Shown here piece after piece: positions 1-12,784 of a DNA stretch of 64,000 bases. How positions within the stretch are numbered: position 1 is the stretch's first letter; each line of letters opens with the position of its first letter. This DNA is from Mesostigma viride. Lineage: Eukaryota > Streptophyta > Mesostigmatophyceae > Mesostigmatales > Mesostigmataceae. A model generated the notes under the pieces. It was not told the origin of the DNA, ran no database searches, and saw only the letters and a program-made list of their open reading frames with translations. Location: NCBI GenBank assembly GCA_009746045.1, contig RPFO01000072.1, positions 2,773,971 through 2,837,970 of the forward strand, read 5' to 3'. The position numbers and the translations under genes were made by a program.

Positions 1-404
1 TACTCCGTTGGGAGTATATGTAGCACATATCCCTGAGGAGAAGGGGCCGCATAATAGTGGCTTGTAATACATTCTTGGCTACTTCCTGCACTTGGGTAGG
101 GTGTAAACTACACAAAGTTCTGGGTGCACAAAGTGCACCTGCACCACCATGATGTATCAGAGCTCATAAGGCCTGGCATGGGGTGGAAGATTATTATAAC
201 TAGGCAATGGCTAGCTAGCTAGGGTGCATGGCATCTCAGCAGAGAGCAGCTCTCTGCATATGGGGCCGCACAGCATAACTAGATAAAGCAAGGCATCATC
301 CAGATGGTGTGGGGCACGTCGTAGGCACACATGTAGATGACTAAATAATGCATGAAGGCATCAGCTGGTATATATGGGGCCTGTAGTTACTAGGCGTACA
401 TAAA
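1..404 (-). mobile_element. L1-type LINE 3' UTR fragment
   Basis: On the minus strand this resembles the 3' UTRs of the two ORF1-only LINEs near 48300-48780 and 62940-63360. It shares the terminal stem-loop (ACTCC/GGAGT around CAAC, here at 2-15), the block around GGTGCACCTGCACC at about 131-150, and the CATCTCAGCAGAGAG stretch near 231-246. The tail that should follow the hairpin lies outside the window. No ORF1 remnant is visible to the right, so the copy is probably 5'-truncated. Confidence 0.7.
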
Positions 405-460
405 TATTAATTAATTATAATTGAACTCGTGCTCCCGTTGTTGGGGAGTCATGTGCACAC
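405..460 (-). mobile_element. Second LINE 3' terminus (AT-rich tail plus hairpin)
   Basis: An ATTAATTAATTATAATT tail at about 405-421 abuts ACTCGTGCTCCCGTTG and a stem-loop (stem 432-436 with 444-448). The same arrangement occurs at 43640-43680. Read on the minus strand this is a LINE 3' end followed by an A/T repeat tail. Only some 25 bp are shared with the other copy, so the inner limit is unknown. Confidence 0.45.
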
Positions 461-1182
461 CGATCTTTTAATCCCTGTACGTGTGTGCATGCACAACAGG
501 AAGAAAGGGCAGAGACCCCGGGCCTTTCTCCTTCTGTCCATGCCAGAGGCATGCCACAGCTGCAATCGGACACGTTAGACGATCCGGCCGGCAAGTTCTG
601 TGGGTGCAATTTGACCCGCCGGCCATGTGAGCATATCATAACAAGGAGCGTGTAGTAAGTAAGTAATCTGATCAGAGCCAGGACGTAGCATGGCTGTACA
701 AGGATCGACTAACTAAGCTAAGGCTATGGCTGGTTGTGTACCGTGTGTTAAGGGTTAATTCAGTTCCGTCAGCCAAAAGGCCCTTCGGAATTAGACATTA
801 GCGTTTTATTGGTTGAAAGTGCTACTGTGTCCGCCCAATTAATTAATTATTAGTTTGTTTGTTTGGTTACCGAACAACCGTTAAACCGGCTGCGAAATTT
901 AATAATTCTTTGTTTGTTTTGTATAACCCAGCCGGATGCACTGCTCTTACGGCTAGTAAAAGCACATTTTTCAGCCAGAGATTTAATATTTCTTAGTTTT
1001 TTACCGCAAAAGAAGCGCTCTTGGCAGTCAAACAATTTATTTACACTTTCTTTATTTGTTTGGTAGCTTCAAAAACTACAGGTCAGTACACTCGGGAATT
1101 AGTTAATTAGAATTCTTTTGTTTTATTTATCGTTTGCAGCTGGCCGGCGCCCAGCCTCATAATTATTTAGTAAACCTACCAA
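461..1182. other. Unassigned intergenic stretch
   Basis: AT-rich DNA with TTTGTTTG runs at about 854-866 and 911-921. Open frames here are short and show no recognisable motif. I see no gene, RNA or transposon terminus before the satellite begins. Confidence 0.5.
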
Positions 1183-4100
1183 CAAGAAAAAAGTGGGGGA
1201 GGGGGGGCTATCGCCCCCCCTCCCCGACTTGAGAGGACGTGACTCGCCGCTAGCGGCCCAGAGGCCGATAGTCGACCTTCTGGGCGCCAACCGCACCGGC
1301 CCGCGCGACGCGCCAAGACCCTTCCACGGAGGACGCGCGAGCGGACGATTCCGACCGGGACGAACCGCCGCCGTGCGCCACGCGCAACGGACCCTTCCCC
1401 GTGAATACCGTGGAAGCTCTCCGAGCGTGAGATACTTGAAAATTTCGTCACGTTCGTATCGAAAATGAAATTTCTGACAAATTTGTCAGCTCGGACTGAA
1501 CCACAATGAATTTCAGCATACCATTCGATACAACAATGATATTTCGGCGTCGGATACTTGGAAATTTCGTTACGTTCGTATCGCCAGTGAAATTCTGACA
1601 AATTTTATCCTGAACTATTTCGCCCCACCCTGACTGAACGCCAGTTCGGCTCTGAACCTTCCAACCGTCCTGCAAATTTGATCCATCCGTTCAGAAAATC
1701 GCATTCCATTGACGTTGTGGCCCTAACCTCGAGCGCGTTATTCGAAACGGCGTGCACCGGTTGGTCCCCTTGTCCAAAGTGGTGCAACGGGAAACTGCGA
1801 AAAGTTTGAGGAGAGATCCATTCGCCAGTAGCTTGTTTGACGTTTAAAAGAGTCAACGCGCCGTAATTCCTGAGGCCGCGCGGATTGGCGAGACGCCCCA
1901 CCTGCCCGCAAAAGTCTGAACATGTTCAGCGTTTCAGCACCCGTTCAGAATACCTCAGACTCGATCTCCTTGGTTTGGGGATTTTCTTTGTACTACGCCG
2001 ATTGGCCATCTCGCTACGGTCCTGGACGTCGTCCGCTCCCGCGCTAGGGGGCGCGGGGGACGGCCCCACCTTCGGCCTACGGCCTCGGCCAAAGTTTTCG
2101 GGCTTCATAAATCGTAGTTACTAGTAGGGGACAAGAAAAAAGTGGGGGAGGGGGGGCTATCGCCCCCCCTCCCCGACTTGAGAGGACGTGACTCGCCGCT
2201 AGCGGCCCAGAGGCCGATAGTCGACCTTCTGGGCGCCAACCGCACCGGCCCGCGCGACGCGCCAAGACCCTTCCACGGAGGACGCGCGAGCGGACGATTC
2301 CGACCAGGACGAACCGCCGCCGTGCGCCACGCGCAACGGACCCTTCCCCGTGAACACCGTGGAAGCTCTCCGAGCGTGAGATACTTGGAAATTTCGTCAC
2401 GATCGTATCGAAAATGCAATTCTGACAAATTTTCAGCTCGGACTGAACCACAATGAATTTCAGCATACCATTCGATATACTTTAGAGATATTTCAGCGTC
2501 AGATACTTGGAAATTTTGTTACGGTCGTATCTCCAGTGAAAATCTGACAAATTTCTCCGCTCGGACTGAACCACAATCAATTTCCGCATACCATTCGATA
2601 TACTAAATATAATTTTGCGTTTCCGGTCAGCAACGCTATGAACGTTTTCGTTCGTAACGGAAACTTCCGTCTCGTTTGATTCTATTTCCCCTGTTCAGAC
2701 GCGAACGTTTCCGTTCAGCACGTAACTGTCATTTCGTCTCGCTTGCTTATCAAATTTGACATCCCACGTCCTGTGCCTAAAGAAAATTTAGTACAGATAT
2801 CGGTTCGCCAGTAGCTTGTTTGACGCTTAAAAAAGTCAACGTGCGGTACCGTCTTGAGGCCGCGCGGATTGGCGAGACGCCCCACTTGCCCGCAAAAGTC
2901 TGAACGTGTTCAGCGTTTCAGCACCCGTTCAGAATACCTCAGACTCGATCTCCTCGGTTTGGGGATTTTCTTTGTACTACGCCGATTGGCCATCTCGCTA
3001 CGGTCCTGTACGTCGTCCGCTCCCGCGCTAGGGGGCGCGGGGGACGGCCCCACTTTCGGCCTACGGCCTCGGCCAAAGTTTTCGGGCTTCGTAAATCGTA
3101 GTTACAATAGGGGACAAGAAAAAAGTGGGGGAGGGGGGGCTATCGCCCCCTCTCCCCGACTTGAGAGGACGTGACTCGCCGCTAGCGGCCCAGAGGCCGA
3201 TAGTCGACCTTCTGGGCGCCAACCGCACCGGCCCGCGCGACGCGCCAAGACCCTTCCACGGAGGACGCGCGGGCGGACGATTCCGACCAGGACGAACCGT
3301 CTCCGTGCGCCACGCGCAACGGACCCTTCCCCGTGAACACCGTGGAAGCTCTCCGAGCGTGAGATACTTGGAAATTTCGTCACGTTCGTATCGAAAATGC
3401 AATTCTGACAAATTTTCAGCTCGCACTTAACCACTATGAATTTCAGCATACCATTCGATACACTTTAGAGATATTTCAGCGTCAGATACTTGGAAATTTC
3501 GTTACGGTCGTATCTCCAGTGAAATTCTGACAAATTTCTCCGCTCGGACTGAACCACAATCAATTTCCGCATACCATTCGATATACTAAATATAATTTTG
3601 CGTTTCCGGTCAGCAACGCTATGAACGTTTTCGTTCGTAACTGAAACTTCCGTCTCGTTTGATTCTATTTCCCCTGTTCAGGTGCGAACGTTTCCGTTCA
3701 GCACGTAACTGTCATTTCGTCTCGCTTGCTTATCAAATTTGACATCCCACGTCCTGTGCCTTGAAAAGTTTTAGTACAGATATCGGTTCGCCAGTAGCTT
3801 GTTTGACGCTTAAAATAGTCAACGCGCCGTAATGTCCTGAGGCCGCGCGGATTGGCGAGACGCCCCACCTGCCCGCAAAAGTCTGAACATGTTCAGCGTT
3901 TCAGCACCCGTTCAGAATACCTCAGACATGCAGTCGATCTCCAAGGTTTGGGGATTTTCTTTGTACTACGCCGATTGGCCATCTCGCTACGGTCCTGGAC
4001 GTCGTCCGCTCCCGCGCTAGGGGGCGCGGGGGACGGCCCCACTTTCGGCCTACGGCCGCGGCCAAAGTTTTCGGGCTTCGTAAATCGTAGTTACTAGTAG

Positions 4101-5956
4101 GGGACAAGAAAAAAGTGGGGGAGGGGGGGCTATCGCCCCCCCTCCCCGACTTGAGAGGACGTGACTCGCCGCTAGCGGCCCAGAGGCCGATAGTCGACCT
4201 TCTGGGCGCCAACCGCACCGGCCCGCGCGACGCGCCAAGACCCTTCCACGGAGGACGCGCGAGCGGACGATTCCGACCGGGACGAACCGCCGCCGTGCGC
4301 CACGCGCAACGGACCCTTCCCCGTGAATACCGTGGAAGCTCTCCGAGCGTGAGATACTTGAAAATTTCGTCACGTTCGTATCGAAAATGAAATTTCTGAC
4401 AAATTTGTCAGCTCGGACTGAACCACAATGAATTTCAGCATACCATTCGATACAACAATGATATTTCGGCGTCGGATACTTGGAAATTTCGTTACGTTCG
4501 TATCGCCAGTGAAATTCTGACAAATTTTATCCTGAACTATTTCGCCCCACCCTGACTGAACGCCAGTTCGGCTCTGAACCTTCCAACCGTCCTGCAAATT
4601 TGATCCATCCGTTCAGAAAATCGCATTCCATTGACGTTGTGGCCCTAACCTCGAGCGCGTTATTCGAAACGGCGTGCACCGGTTGGTCCCCTTGTCCAAA
4701 GTGGTGCAACGGGAAACTGCGAAAAGTTTGAGGAGAGATCCATTCGCCAGTAGCTTGTTTGACGTTTAAAAGAGTCAACGCGCCGTAATTCCTGAGGCCG
4801 CGCGGATTGGCGAGACGCCCCACCTGCCCGCAAAAGTCTGAACATGTTCAGCGTTTCAGCACCCGTTCAGAATACCTCAGACTCGATCTCCTCGGTTTGG
4901 GGATTTTCTTTGTACTACGCCGATTGGCCATCTCGCTACGGTCCTGGACGTCGTCCGCTCCCGCGCTAGGGGGCGCGGGGGACGGCCCCACCTTCGGCCT
5001 ACGGCCTCGGCCAAAGTTTTCGGGCTTCATAAATCGTAGTTACTAGTAGGGGACAAGAAAAAAGTCGGGGAGAGGGGGCGATAGACTTGAGAGGACGTGA
5101 CTCGCCGCTAGCGGCCCAGAGGCCGATAGTCGACCTTCTGGGCGCCAACCGCACCGGCCCGCGCGACGCGCCAAGACCCTTCCACGGGGGACGCGCGAGC
5201 GGACGATTCCGACCAGGACGAACCGCCGCCGTGCGCCACGCGCAACGGACCCTTCCCCGTGAACACCGTGGAAGCTCTCCGAGCGTGAGATACTTGGAAA
5301 TTTCGTCACGTTCGTATCGAAAATGCAATTCTGACAAATTTTCAGCTCGGACTGAACCACAATGAATTTCAGCATACCATTCGATATACTTTAGAGATAT
5401 TTCAGCGTCAGATACTTGGAAATTTCGTTACGGTCGTATCTCCAGTGAAATTCTGACAAATTTCTCCGCTCGGACTGAACCACAATCAATTTCCGCATAC
5501 CATTCGATATACTAAATATAATTTTGCGTTTCCGGTCAGCAACGCTATGAACGTTTTCGTTCGTAACGGAAACTTCCGTCTCGTTTGATTCTATTTCCCC
5601 TGTTCAGACGCGAACGTTTCCGTTCAGCACGTAACTGTCATTTCGTCTCGCTTGCTTATCAAATTTGACATCCCACGTCCTGTGCCTAAAGAAGTTTTGG
5701 TACAGATATCGGTTCGCCAGTAGCTTGTTTGACGCTTAAAAAAGTCAACGTGCCGTACCGTCCTGAGGCCGCGCGGATTGGCGAGACGCCCCACTTGCCC
5801 GCAAAAGTCTGAACGTGTTCAGCGTTTCAGCACCCGTTCAGAATACCTCAGACTCGATCTCCTCGGTTTGGGGATTTTCTTTGTACTACGCCGATTGGCC
5901 ATCTCGCTACGGTCCTGTACGTCGTCCGCTCCCGCGCTAGGGGGCGCGGGGGACGG
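1183..5956. repeat. Satellite array, monomers A1-B1-C1-A2-B2 (B2 split)
   Basis: Tandem monomers each start at ACAAGAAAAAAGTG: 1183, 2131, 3114, 4104 and 5053 (lengths 948, 983, 990, 949; the last is interrupted at 5957). Each opens with a G-rich hairpin (GGGGGGGCTATCGCCCCCCC in the first). It then carries an internal ~122 bp sub-repeat beginning ATACTTGGAAATTT and ends in a GC-rich block followed by CGTAGTTACTAGTAGGGG or CGTAGTTACAATAGGGG. A1 and A2 look almost identical. B and C share a segment around 2560-2770 that A lacks. The short open frames inside are repeated passively and show no coding signal. Confidence 0.9.
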
Positions 5957-6520
5957 TGTTACGCCGCGGATATCTACCACCACCTCTACCTCTAATGGGC
6001 CTGATGCTACCTAAACTGGTCAGGCCTCCTCTACTCAACCCTCTAGCGAAAGACGAACGTGACGGAACTGATCTCAATGCATTAACGTATGTGTTACTAT
6101 AATACGCCATACAACCATTTATCAAAACCCGTTTACTCCAGGAATAGAGGAAGGAAACACACTACACTGCCGTGACCCAAGCCTATATGTGTTACTTCAT
6201 TTAACACACGCCGAGTGCACACACGAAGGATAGAACGTGCATAAATGGCCACCAACGGTCCAACACGCTCGGGCCGACATGGCCCTCGCCTACAGATGCA
6301 CCGGCACAGATACAGATGCACGCTGGTCCACTACATTCTACCAAAGGATAAGGACCACTAGCAAAGTACGCGGCGCGGCGCCCAACGGCACCCAATGTAC
6401 CATAGTACTGTTACGAGGACAATAGTGTCCCGGTAGGAGCTACACGTAAACCTAGGGACAACCGAGGCAAAAGACCTAATTTACGTCCGTAACTACAACG
6501 AATTGTTAGGCGACGTAACA
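5957..6520 (-). repeat. Copy 1 3' LTR
   Basis: 564 bp, starting TGTTACGCCGCGG and ending GCGACGTAACA on the plus strand. The ends TGTTACG and CGTAACA are perfect inverted repeats, as expected for an LTR. It matches 16200-16763 closely. At six sites that differ between the two chromovirus copies it agrees with its own partner LTR (for example TTACTTC, GGCCACC, ATAAGGACC). Confidence 0.93.
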
Positions 6521-6531
6521 CCTCCCCCCCC
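6521..6531 (-). promoter_or_regulatory. Copy 1 polypurine tract
   Basis: Read on the minus strand this is GGGGGGGGAGG directly abutting the 3' LTR. This is the expected position of the plus-strand DNA synthesis primer. The same tract sits in copy 2 at 18316-18326. Confidence 0.8.
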
Positions 6532-6891
6532 ACAAAGGTAGGGAGCCCTCTCCCTACGCACAGGGAGGAAACAAAGGAGTAGGAAACCTAATGCACCCAG
6601 CACACACCAACACAATCAGCAGGCCATCCAAGATATACAAAGCACCAATAGTTCACACGGTCTCCACCACCACGCCGGGAGGTGTAGGGTTAGCCAGCAC
6701 CAAGCCTGGTGGTAGGTTCCCCTAACTGCCTGGAACAAAGTCCTTGCCGGGGGGGACGGCACTGGGCAGGACACACAGAGTAAACAAATCAGCACCAAGG
6801 ACCAGGAACGACCAGTCAACTGGCCAGAACGTGAGGGCGACTCTATATACCGGAGGGACAACACCCTCAGGTCGGGCCTAAGGCCCTCTAT

Positions 6892-9213
6892 CTAATGGCC
6901 ATCCGTCTGGTAAGTACCACGGGAGGCCAGCAGGACATCCAGGTACGCCTGGTAGTGAGACACATCCTCAGCATCGTCGTGCCTATCTACAGTGAGGAAA
7001 ACATCGGCCCACACGCCGTCAGGAAAAAGACCCAGGAAGGCCCAGTAATACCTATGCTGCGTAAGAACGACCTGGCCCCGGGCCCAGTCCAGGAAACCAC
7101 AGGCAAAGAGGCGTAGGAAAGGCTCTACCGCGATCAGGCAGAGAGCCCGCAGGAGCAGGCGATGGTACCGGATCCGAGGGCGCATACCCGTCGGGAAAAA
7201 CAGATCTACCAGGGGCTCCACGTTGGACGGCCACAACCGGATATGCCGAATCTCACGGGAGCGCCACCGACGGGCACACTGTCGCGACCCGAACGTCTCG
7301 AGGTAGTCGCTAGCCCGGGGAGGAGGATGACCCCGAGAGTCCAAACCCTGGCCCGGGATGGGCGCTGGACGACGGGCATCCCACTCTAGGATGGGCTGAA
7401 GGACCGTGCTGTACGTAGCACCCGGCACCGCAGGAAACTCTACCGTAAGGGCATCTGAGGCCAAAATGCCCAGAGGCGGAGGGTAAGCCCACTGGAACCC
7501 GCCGTAGGTGTCCAAGTCATTGTGGCGCCTAGCCCAGCGATACAGGACGCGCCGAACCAGGATCTCACCCTGGAACACCGGATCAGCTAAAATAACCATG
7601 TCGAAAGGAGGCCGATCAGTCTCAACTGGTAGGCCACGGTCCCGCGGCGCCCGACACACCTGGGAGAACCCGTAGGACATGGGCGAAATGGCAAGCTCGG
7701 CGGAGGCGCGCGGCAGGTCACACTGGCGGCAGGCAAGCGCAGACATACCGTACCCAAAGACAGCGTGTCGCGCGACTCCGGAGTCGCATGCACCACAGAA
7801 GGGGCCCGATCCCGATCGCCCTCTGACAACTCCCGAAGGGAATCGGCAGCGCGGGTGGCGCGAGGGTCAGAGCCACTGGACCGAACAACCGCAGCCAAAG
7901 ACCGCGGGGCCGAAGGGACAGGGGCCGACGAAGGGGTAGGAACCGGCACAGACGCAGACGGCGCCGGTACAACAGGGGGCCGCGTCGGACCCGATGCCGC
8001 AGGGGGTCGCGACGGACCCGCCTCCGCAGCTGGCGCGCCGGTCTCTGGGGGCGGAGCACCACCAGGCCACATGTTGAAAATAGGGCCCGTGGGGACAGGC
8101 AATCCGGCATACGACTGGTTACCGTCTAAGCTCCAGTCAGGCACCGGGATCCTCTGCGGAGGACCGCCCTCCCAAAGCCTGGGAAGACCGCCCGGGTCGC
8201 TGAAGAAACCCCGCGAGGGCGGCGCTGACGTGGTGGGCGGCTCGGACGCGGCGGCGACGGGCGCGGCCGCTGGGACGGCGGACTCGCGCCGAGGCGCAGG
8301 TACGTCAGTAGCAGGCGCAGAGGTAGCCGAAGGCGTAGGAGCCAGCAGCAGCAGAGGGAACCGCAGCCGCCGAGGGCTCGCGCGGCACAGACGGACCCGT
8401 AGACGTCGAGGCGACCGAAGGGGAAGGGGGCACAGCGGCAGACACCCCACCTGGCGTGGCTGGAGCGTGCGCCTGGGCCGCCATGAAGGCCCCGAAGGCC
8501 GCCGTAAGGGACTGGATCTGCGCCTGCATCGCAGAAACTGTCGCCGAAAGGGGATCAGGCTCGCGACCAGAGCCCGAAGGGGTAGGCTCCACCGATGCGC
8601 ATAGGACCGACCTCGGTGAAGACGGGACAGGGGAAGGCGCCGACACTGAAGAGGAAGACGCCGCAGGGGAGGCCGAATACTCAGGAGAATACTGTGCCTC
8701 TACCGGCGCGTCCGTAGGAGTAGGGTCGCCCAATCCTACGCCCGCTGTCTGGTCTGCTATCTCCATGAACTCTACTGCCCGTAGAAGGTCGCAGGGGTTC
8801 TCATCTATTTCCGCATCACCCTCGGCCGGGAGCCAGGGGAACACATCCCGTAGGCAGGAGCGGCCCACAGGGGTAGAAAGGTAGGAAAATACCCTGGGGC
8901 ACTGGAGAACCGCAGCTATCTGTCCCAAGGCTGGACAACTGGAGCCACATTCTAGCAAACAGTGCCCGGCATCGTCGAACCCGTGCAAAACAAGCTGGTG
9001 CGGTTCAGCAGGGGAGGGACCGTACCACGTGACCCCGAAGAGAGCAGCCCTGACTAAACTCGCATGTTGGGCCTGGAGGGCCGGCTGCACGATGCCACCC
9101 GGAAAACTGGACCGTGACACCCAGCGGCCCGGAAGGGCCTCGAAGTACAGCTCAGGATCCGGTAGGGGCGGGGACGGCAGCGGGCTCTCAGCCGGAGGGG
9201 TAGGCTCTGACAT
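6892..9213 (-). CDS. Chromovirus third ORF, unknown protein (copy 1)
   Basis: Large reading frame after pol on the same strand, in the position where some LTR elements carry env. I chose the ATG at 9213 (MSEPTPPAESP). It lies 76 nt past the pol stop, and the frame is open further upstream to about 9339. About 770 codons are visible. An N-terminal globular-looking part has several Cys residues. A Pro/Ala/Ser-rich linker follows, with a short helical stretch around SAMQAQIQSLTAAFGAFMAA. The C-terminal part is rich in Arg, Trp and Tyr and contains a CRQC knuckle. I see no signal peptide and no convincing membrane anchor, so it is not an obvious envelope protein. The frame is broken near 8330 and by one missing C near 7764. 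Copy 2 has the same ORF with different breaks. I do not recognise the family. Confidence 0.6.
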
Positions 9214-9289
9214 GACGGCTGCGGAGGGGAGGGGACAACCAACCACCCGTCGACAGCAGACATAACATAAGAGAGGAGAAGGTCTACAA

Positions 9290-11482
9290 CTAGAGCTTGT
9301 GCAGGGTTTTATATTCCTGCAGCAGGCGACTACACCCATCTAGCTCACTCTCCGTATACCAGACCTTATCTACAGTACTTCACTACGAGCATACATCCAC
9401 TTCACTTTATACTGACGCTGGGTACCGCGGCCCTTTTTGATATCTCTATGGGCCACGATGCTTTCTACTTCGTCTTCTACTTCCCCAGTGTCAGGGTTAT
9501 GCTCTAAAGGGGCAGGCGCTAGCTCTCTACCAGCGAACGTACTAGGGTGGTACAGTTTCAGCTGGCTTCTATGGAAGGTGTTTGAATGTGTCTGCCAAGA
9601 GGTAGGGATATCGACTTTATATAAGAAATTTCCTACTCTAGACAACACATGGAAGGGTCCTAAGAAGGCGGGCCTAAGTTTGACCTTAAGTTCTGCTTCA
9701 AACTTATGAGCAAAACGGCCAACACGGGGGCCTTCTACTAATACTAGATCTCCTATTTCTATCTCAGGTGCTCTTCTATCTAAGGAGGCACGCAACCTAG
9801 CAAGGTACTTAGACTGAGCTTTTTGGTACCCTGAGATCGCGTGGTCATGAGCAGTTTTCATTCTATCTAGTAAGGACTGTACACCTTCTACAGTATCTCG
9901 GGACACATCATCCTTGTCCCGTAGAGGACTAGCTAAGAGAGAGGTAGGGGTAAGAGGCTGTCTACCAGTATCTAGGAAGAAGGGCGTATATCCATGCGCA
10001 GCCTGGGGCAATTGTTGAGGGAGAATCTACTAAACATAAATAATCCTCCCAATCACTTCCCGAGCCATTAACATAGTGCCTAAGCGCTTCTTCCACTACC
10101 CTATTAAGACGCTCTACTAAATGAGAGGAGGAGGAGTGGTAGGCAGTACCGTAGGTAACCTTGGTACCGATGGCAGCGAAAAACTGCTGCCAAAAATCTG
10201 AGGTAAATAACTTATCCTTATCACTAATAAACTGCCTACTCAAACCATGATATCTGTATACATTATTGAGGTATAGGCGTGCGCAATCACGTGCTGTGAG
10301 TTCTAAAGGACACGGCACGAGATGGCACATACGAGTAAAACGATCTATGAACACAAGGATCTGGGCATTGCCCCTATCATTCTTTCTAAAAGGTCCTACA
10401 AAATCCATCATGATAGAATCCCACGGCATGATGGGGTCAGGCAAGGTCCTAGGTTCTGCTATCTGTCCTACGTTATTGGGTTTCATCTCCTGGCAAGATT
10501 GACAAGTTCTAACATACTCATCTACATCCTTATAAAGGGAAGGCCAGTAATAAGAGCGGGCTACTAGGTCCCGTACCCGTTTACCACCCTGATGAGCAGC
10601 TAAGTCATGCAACTCAAAGAGCAAGGAGGAGCGACAGATAGGAGGGACATACAGGCGCCATTGAGGGGGAGAATCTGCTATCTGCACATATAAAAACCCA
10701 CCTACAAATTTACAAGGGTGCTTGCCTAATTGTTGGGGATGTGCAGCAATGGCAGCTAATGCTTCCGGCTCAGTGGCCGTAAATCTACTAATAAGACGTT
10801 CAAGATCAGAGGTAGGCATCGCTACAGAGGTATCCAGAACAGGTTTAAAGAGATCTCCTACCGCCTTGCCAAAGAGAAGGGGAGGTCCTAGAGGGACTAC
10901 GTTTTCATAAGACTTTCCTGACCTAGTCGCTATATGGCTAAGCGGTATAGAAATTTTATTTTTCCCCTCCCCCCCCACCGAGGCCACGGGAAGGGCCTCA
11001 CACGGGAGAGAGAGTCCTACGTGAGAAAGGAGATCAGGCATGCGAACAGCTGTATGAAAGAGGTAGGCATAGGATTCATCATCAGGTAGTTCACCATAAG
11101 GGGTTACACCCATAGTAGTAGGAACTAGAGTAGTATTGAGAACATCAAGGTCCTCGAAAAAGGAGTAATCTGCACGACGAGAGAGTGCATCTGGTACTAT
11201 GTTATCTACACCCTTGACATACTGAAGTTTAAAAGGGGAAAACTGTGCTAAAAATTCCATCCAGCGCGCTTGCCGAGGGGTAAGGTTGGGTTGGGAGAGA
11301 AGATGGGTAAGGGGACGGTGATCCGTTTGGATAACTAATCTATAAGGATCTAGCTCACAGGGTTCATTCAGGCAGACATCAAATTGAGCACCTTTAAGAA
11401 AGTGCTGCCACGCGTGGCAACAATACACCACCGCTAAGAGTTCCTGCTGGTGTACGGGATAGTTACGCTCCGCAGGGAGCAT
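9290..11482 (-). pseudogene. Pol C-terminal part: RNase H, integrase, chromodomain (copy 1)
   Basis: Continues pol after a frameshift near 11550. It opens with the RNase H/connection region (HQQELLAVVYCCHAWQ, TDHRPLTHLL). The integrase zinc-binding segment (HDLAAH, then CQSC) and the DDE core (MMDFVGPF, ISDKDKLF, HLVERLNR) follow. Next come a GPY/F-like module (FLGPFHVLSRVGNFLYKVDI) and a chromodomain (VESIVAHRDIKKG to QYKVKWMY). The frame breaks near 10020, where the 'Gly-Tyr-Thr-Pro-Phe' segment resumes in another frame. It breaks again at the chromodomain, where a 5-nt insertion near 9373 replaces the C terminus. The stop for the undamaged frame is at 9290-9292. Chromodomains of this class bind modified histones in related elements; that role is inferred here. 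Confidence 0.85.
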
Positions 11483-11549
11483 TGTCCTAGAGATATACTC
11501 AATTGGCTGTAAGCCCTGACCCTGATCCTGGAGAAGGACGCCCCTATAG

Positions 11550-12761
11550 CTACCTTACTAGCATCTGTAGCCACACAAAGGGTTTAGTAGTATCCGGTAG
11601 GATGAGTACAGGAGGGGAAAGGAGTAGGGATTTTAGACACTGAAAAGCCGACTGACATTCACTACTCCAAACAAAGGGGATATCCTTCTTTAATAAATGA
11701 TTAATAGGGGCTGCTATAGTTGCGAAACGCGGGATAAAACGCCTATAGTAAGAAGCAATTCCTAGAAAACTACGTACACCTTTAACGTCGGTAGGAGTAG
11801 GCCATTCCTGAATTGACTTAGTTTTATCCGGGTCGGTAGCGACCCCGGCATCTGACAGAACGTGCCCTAAAAATGGGACACTCCTACCCGAACGAACTTT
11901 AGCACGGCGCGCCCACAAAGAATTTTCAGCCATTATTTCTAATACTTTCTTTAAATCACGTAGGTGCGTTTCAAAATCAGGAGAGTAAATAAGAATATCA
12001 TCTAAGTAAGCTTGAGCACAAGAACGGTCATGCTCAGATAAAGAAACAGAGGAGAAGGAAGGATCCTTTAAATCAGAGGACACCTGAGGAAGGTGAGAAT
12101 TTCCCATAACAGGTCTAAGCACTTCATTCATTAACATTTGAAAAGAGGCAGGCGAGTTACAGAGTCCCATAGCCGCTACTCTAAACTGGTAATGACCAAA
12201 AGGGGTAGCAAAGGCGGTTTTATGGCAATCCTCAGGAGCTATCCGCAACTGCCAAAAACCATCCGCACAATCCAGTACTGTGAAACAAGTGGAACCTTTA
12301 ACCTTATTAAATATATCATCAATACGAGGTAGAGGGTATTTAGACTTCACAGTAATATCATTCAACTTCCTATAATCAGTAACTAGGCGAAACTTGCCAT
12401 TTGGCTTAGGAACTAACAGGACACCAGCTGAGTAGGGAGAGTTACTAGGCTCTATCAATCCTGCTTCTAATAGTGACACTAAAATCTGTTTTAGTTCCTT
12501 TAACTCGGTAGGGCCCATTCTATACATCGGAGAGTGCGTAGGAACTGCACCGTCCTTGATAACTACACGGTGTAAAACAGAACGAGGAGGAGGATAAGAA
12601 GGAGTCTTTTCTTCAAAAACTTTTGAGGAATCTATCACAGCCATGTATCTTACTATTTCATTTTCAGTAAATCCCACTCCTATTGTATCCACTGTGTTTA
12701 TATCTATATCCACACTATTATTAGTGATAGGTATCTCCTGTACTTCTAACTGAAGGAACAT
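11550..12761 (-). pseudogene. Pol: reverse transcriptase (copy 1)
   Basis: About 400 codons of Ty3/Gypsy RT. Visible motifs include LLEAGLIEPSNSPYSAGVLL, KFRLVTDYRKLND, the catalytic YLDDILIYS and the thumb/connection signature GVRSFLGIASYYRRFIPRF. It would copy the element RNA inside virus-like particles. A one-base deletion near 11555 disrupts the step into RNase H; copy 2 has the intact junction (FVVATDASK). The upstream junction with protease is also shifted, near 12785. Confidence 0.9.
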
Positions 12762-12784
12762 ACATAATAAATATCCATATTCCT

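Noticed and set aside
1176..5375. 100-157 codon frames recurring in each satellite monomer
   Set aside because: They occur on both strands, recur only because the DNA repeats, run through the GC hairpins and shift between monomers. No start context or domain supports them.
7765..8604. 279-codon plus-strand frame opposite the chromovirus third ORF
   Set aside because: It is a GC-rich antisense shadow; the minus-strand frame is longer, co-oriented with pol and preserved in both copies, and the antisense product shows no motif.
6892..9213. Calling the third ORF an envelope gene
   Set aside because: Position fits, but no signal peptide, membrane anchor or fusion-like segment is visible.
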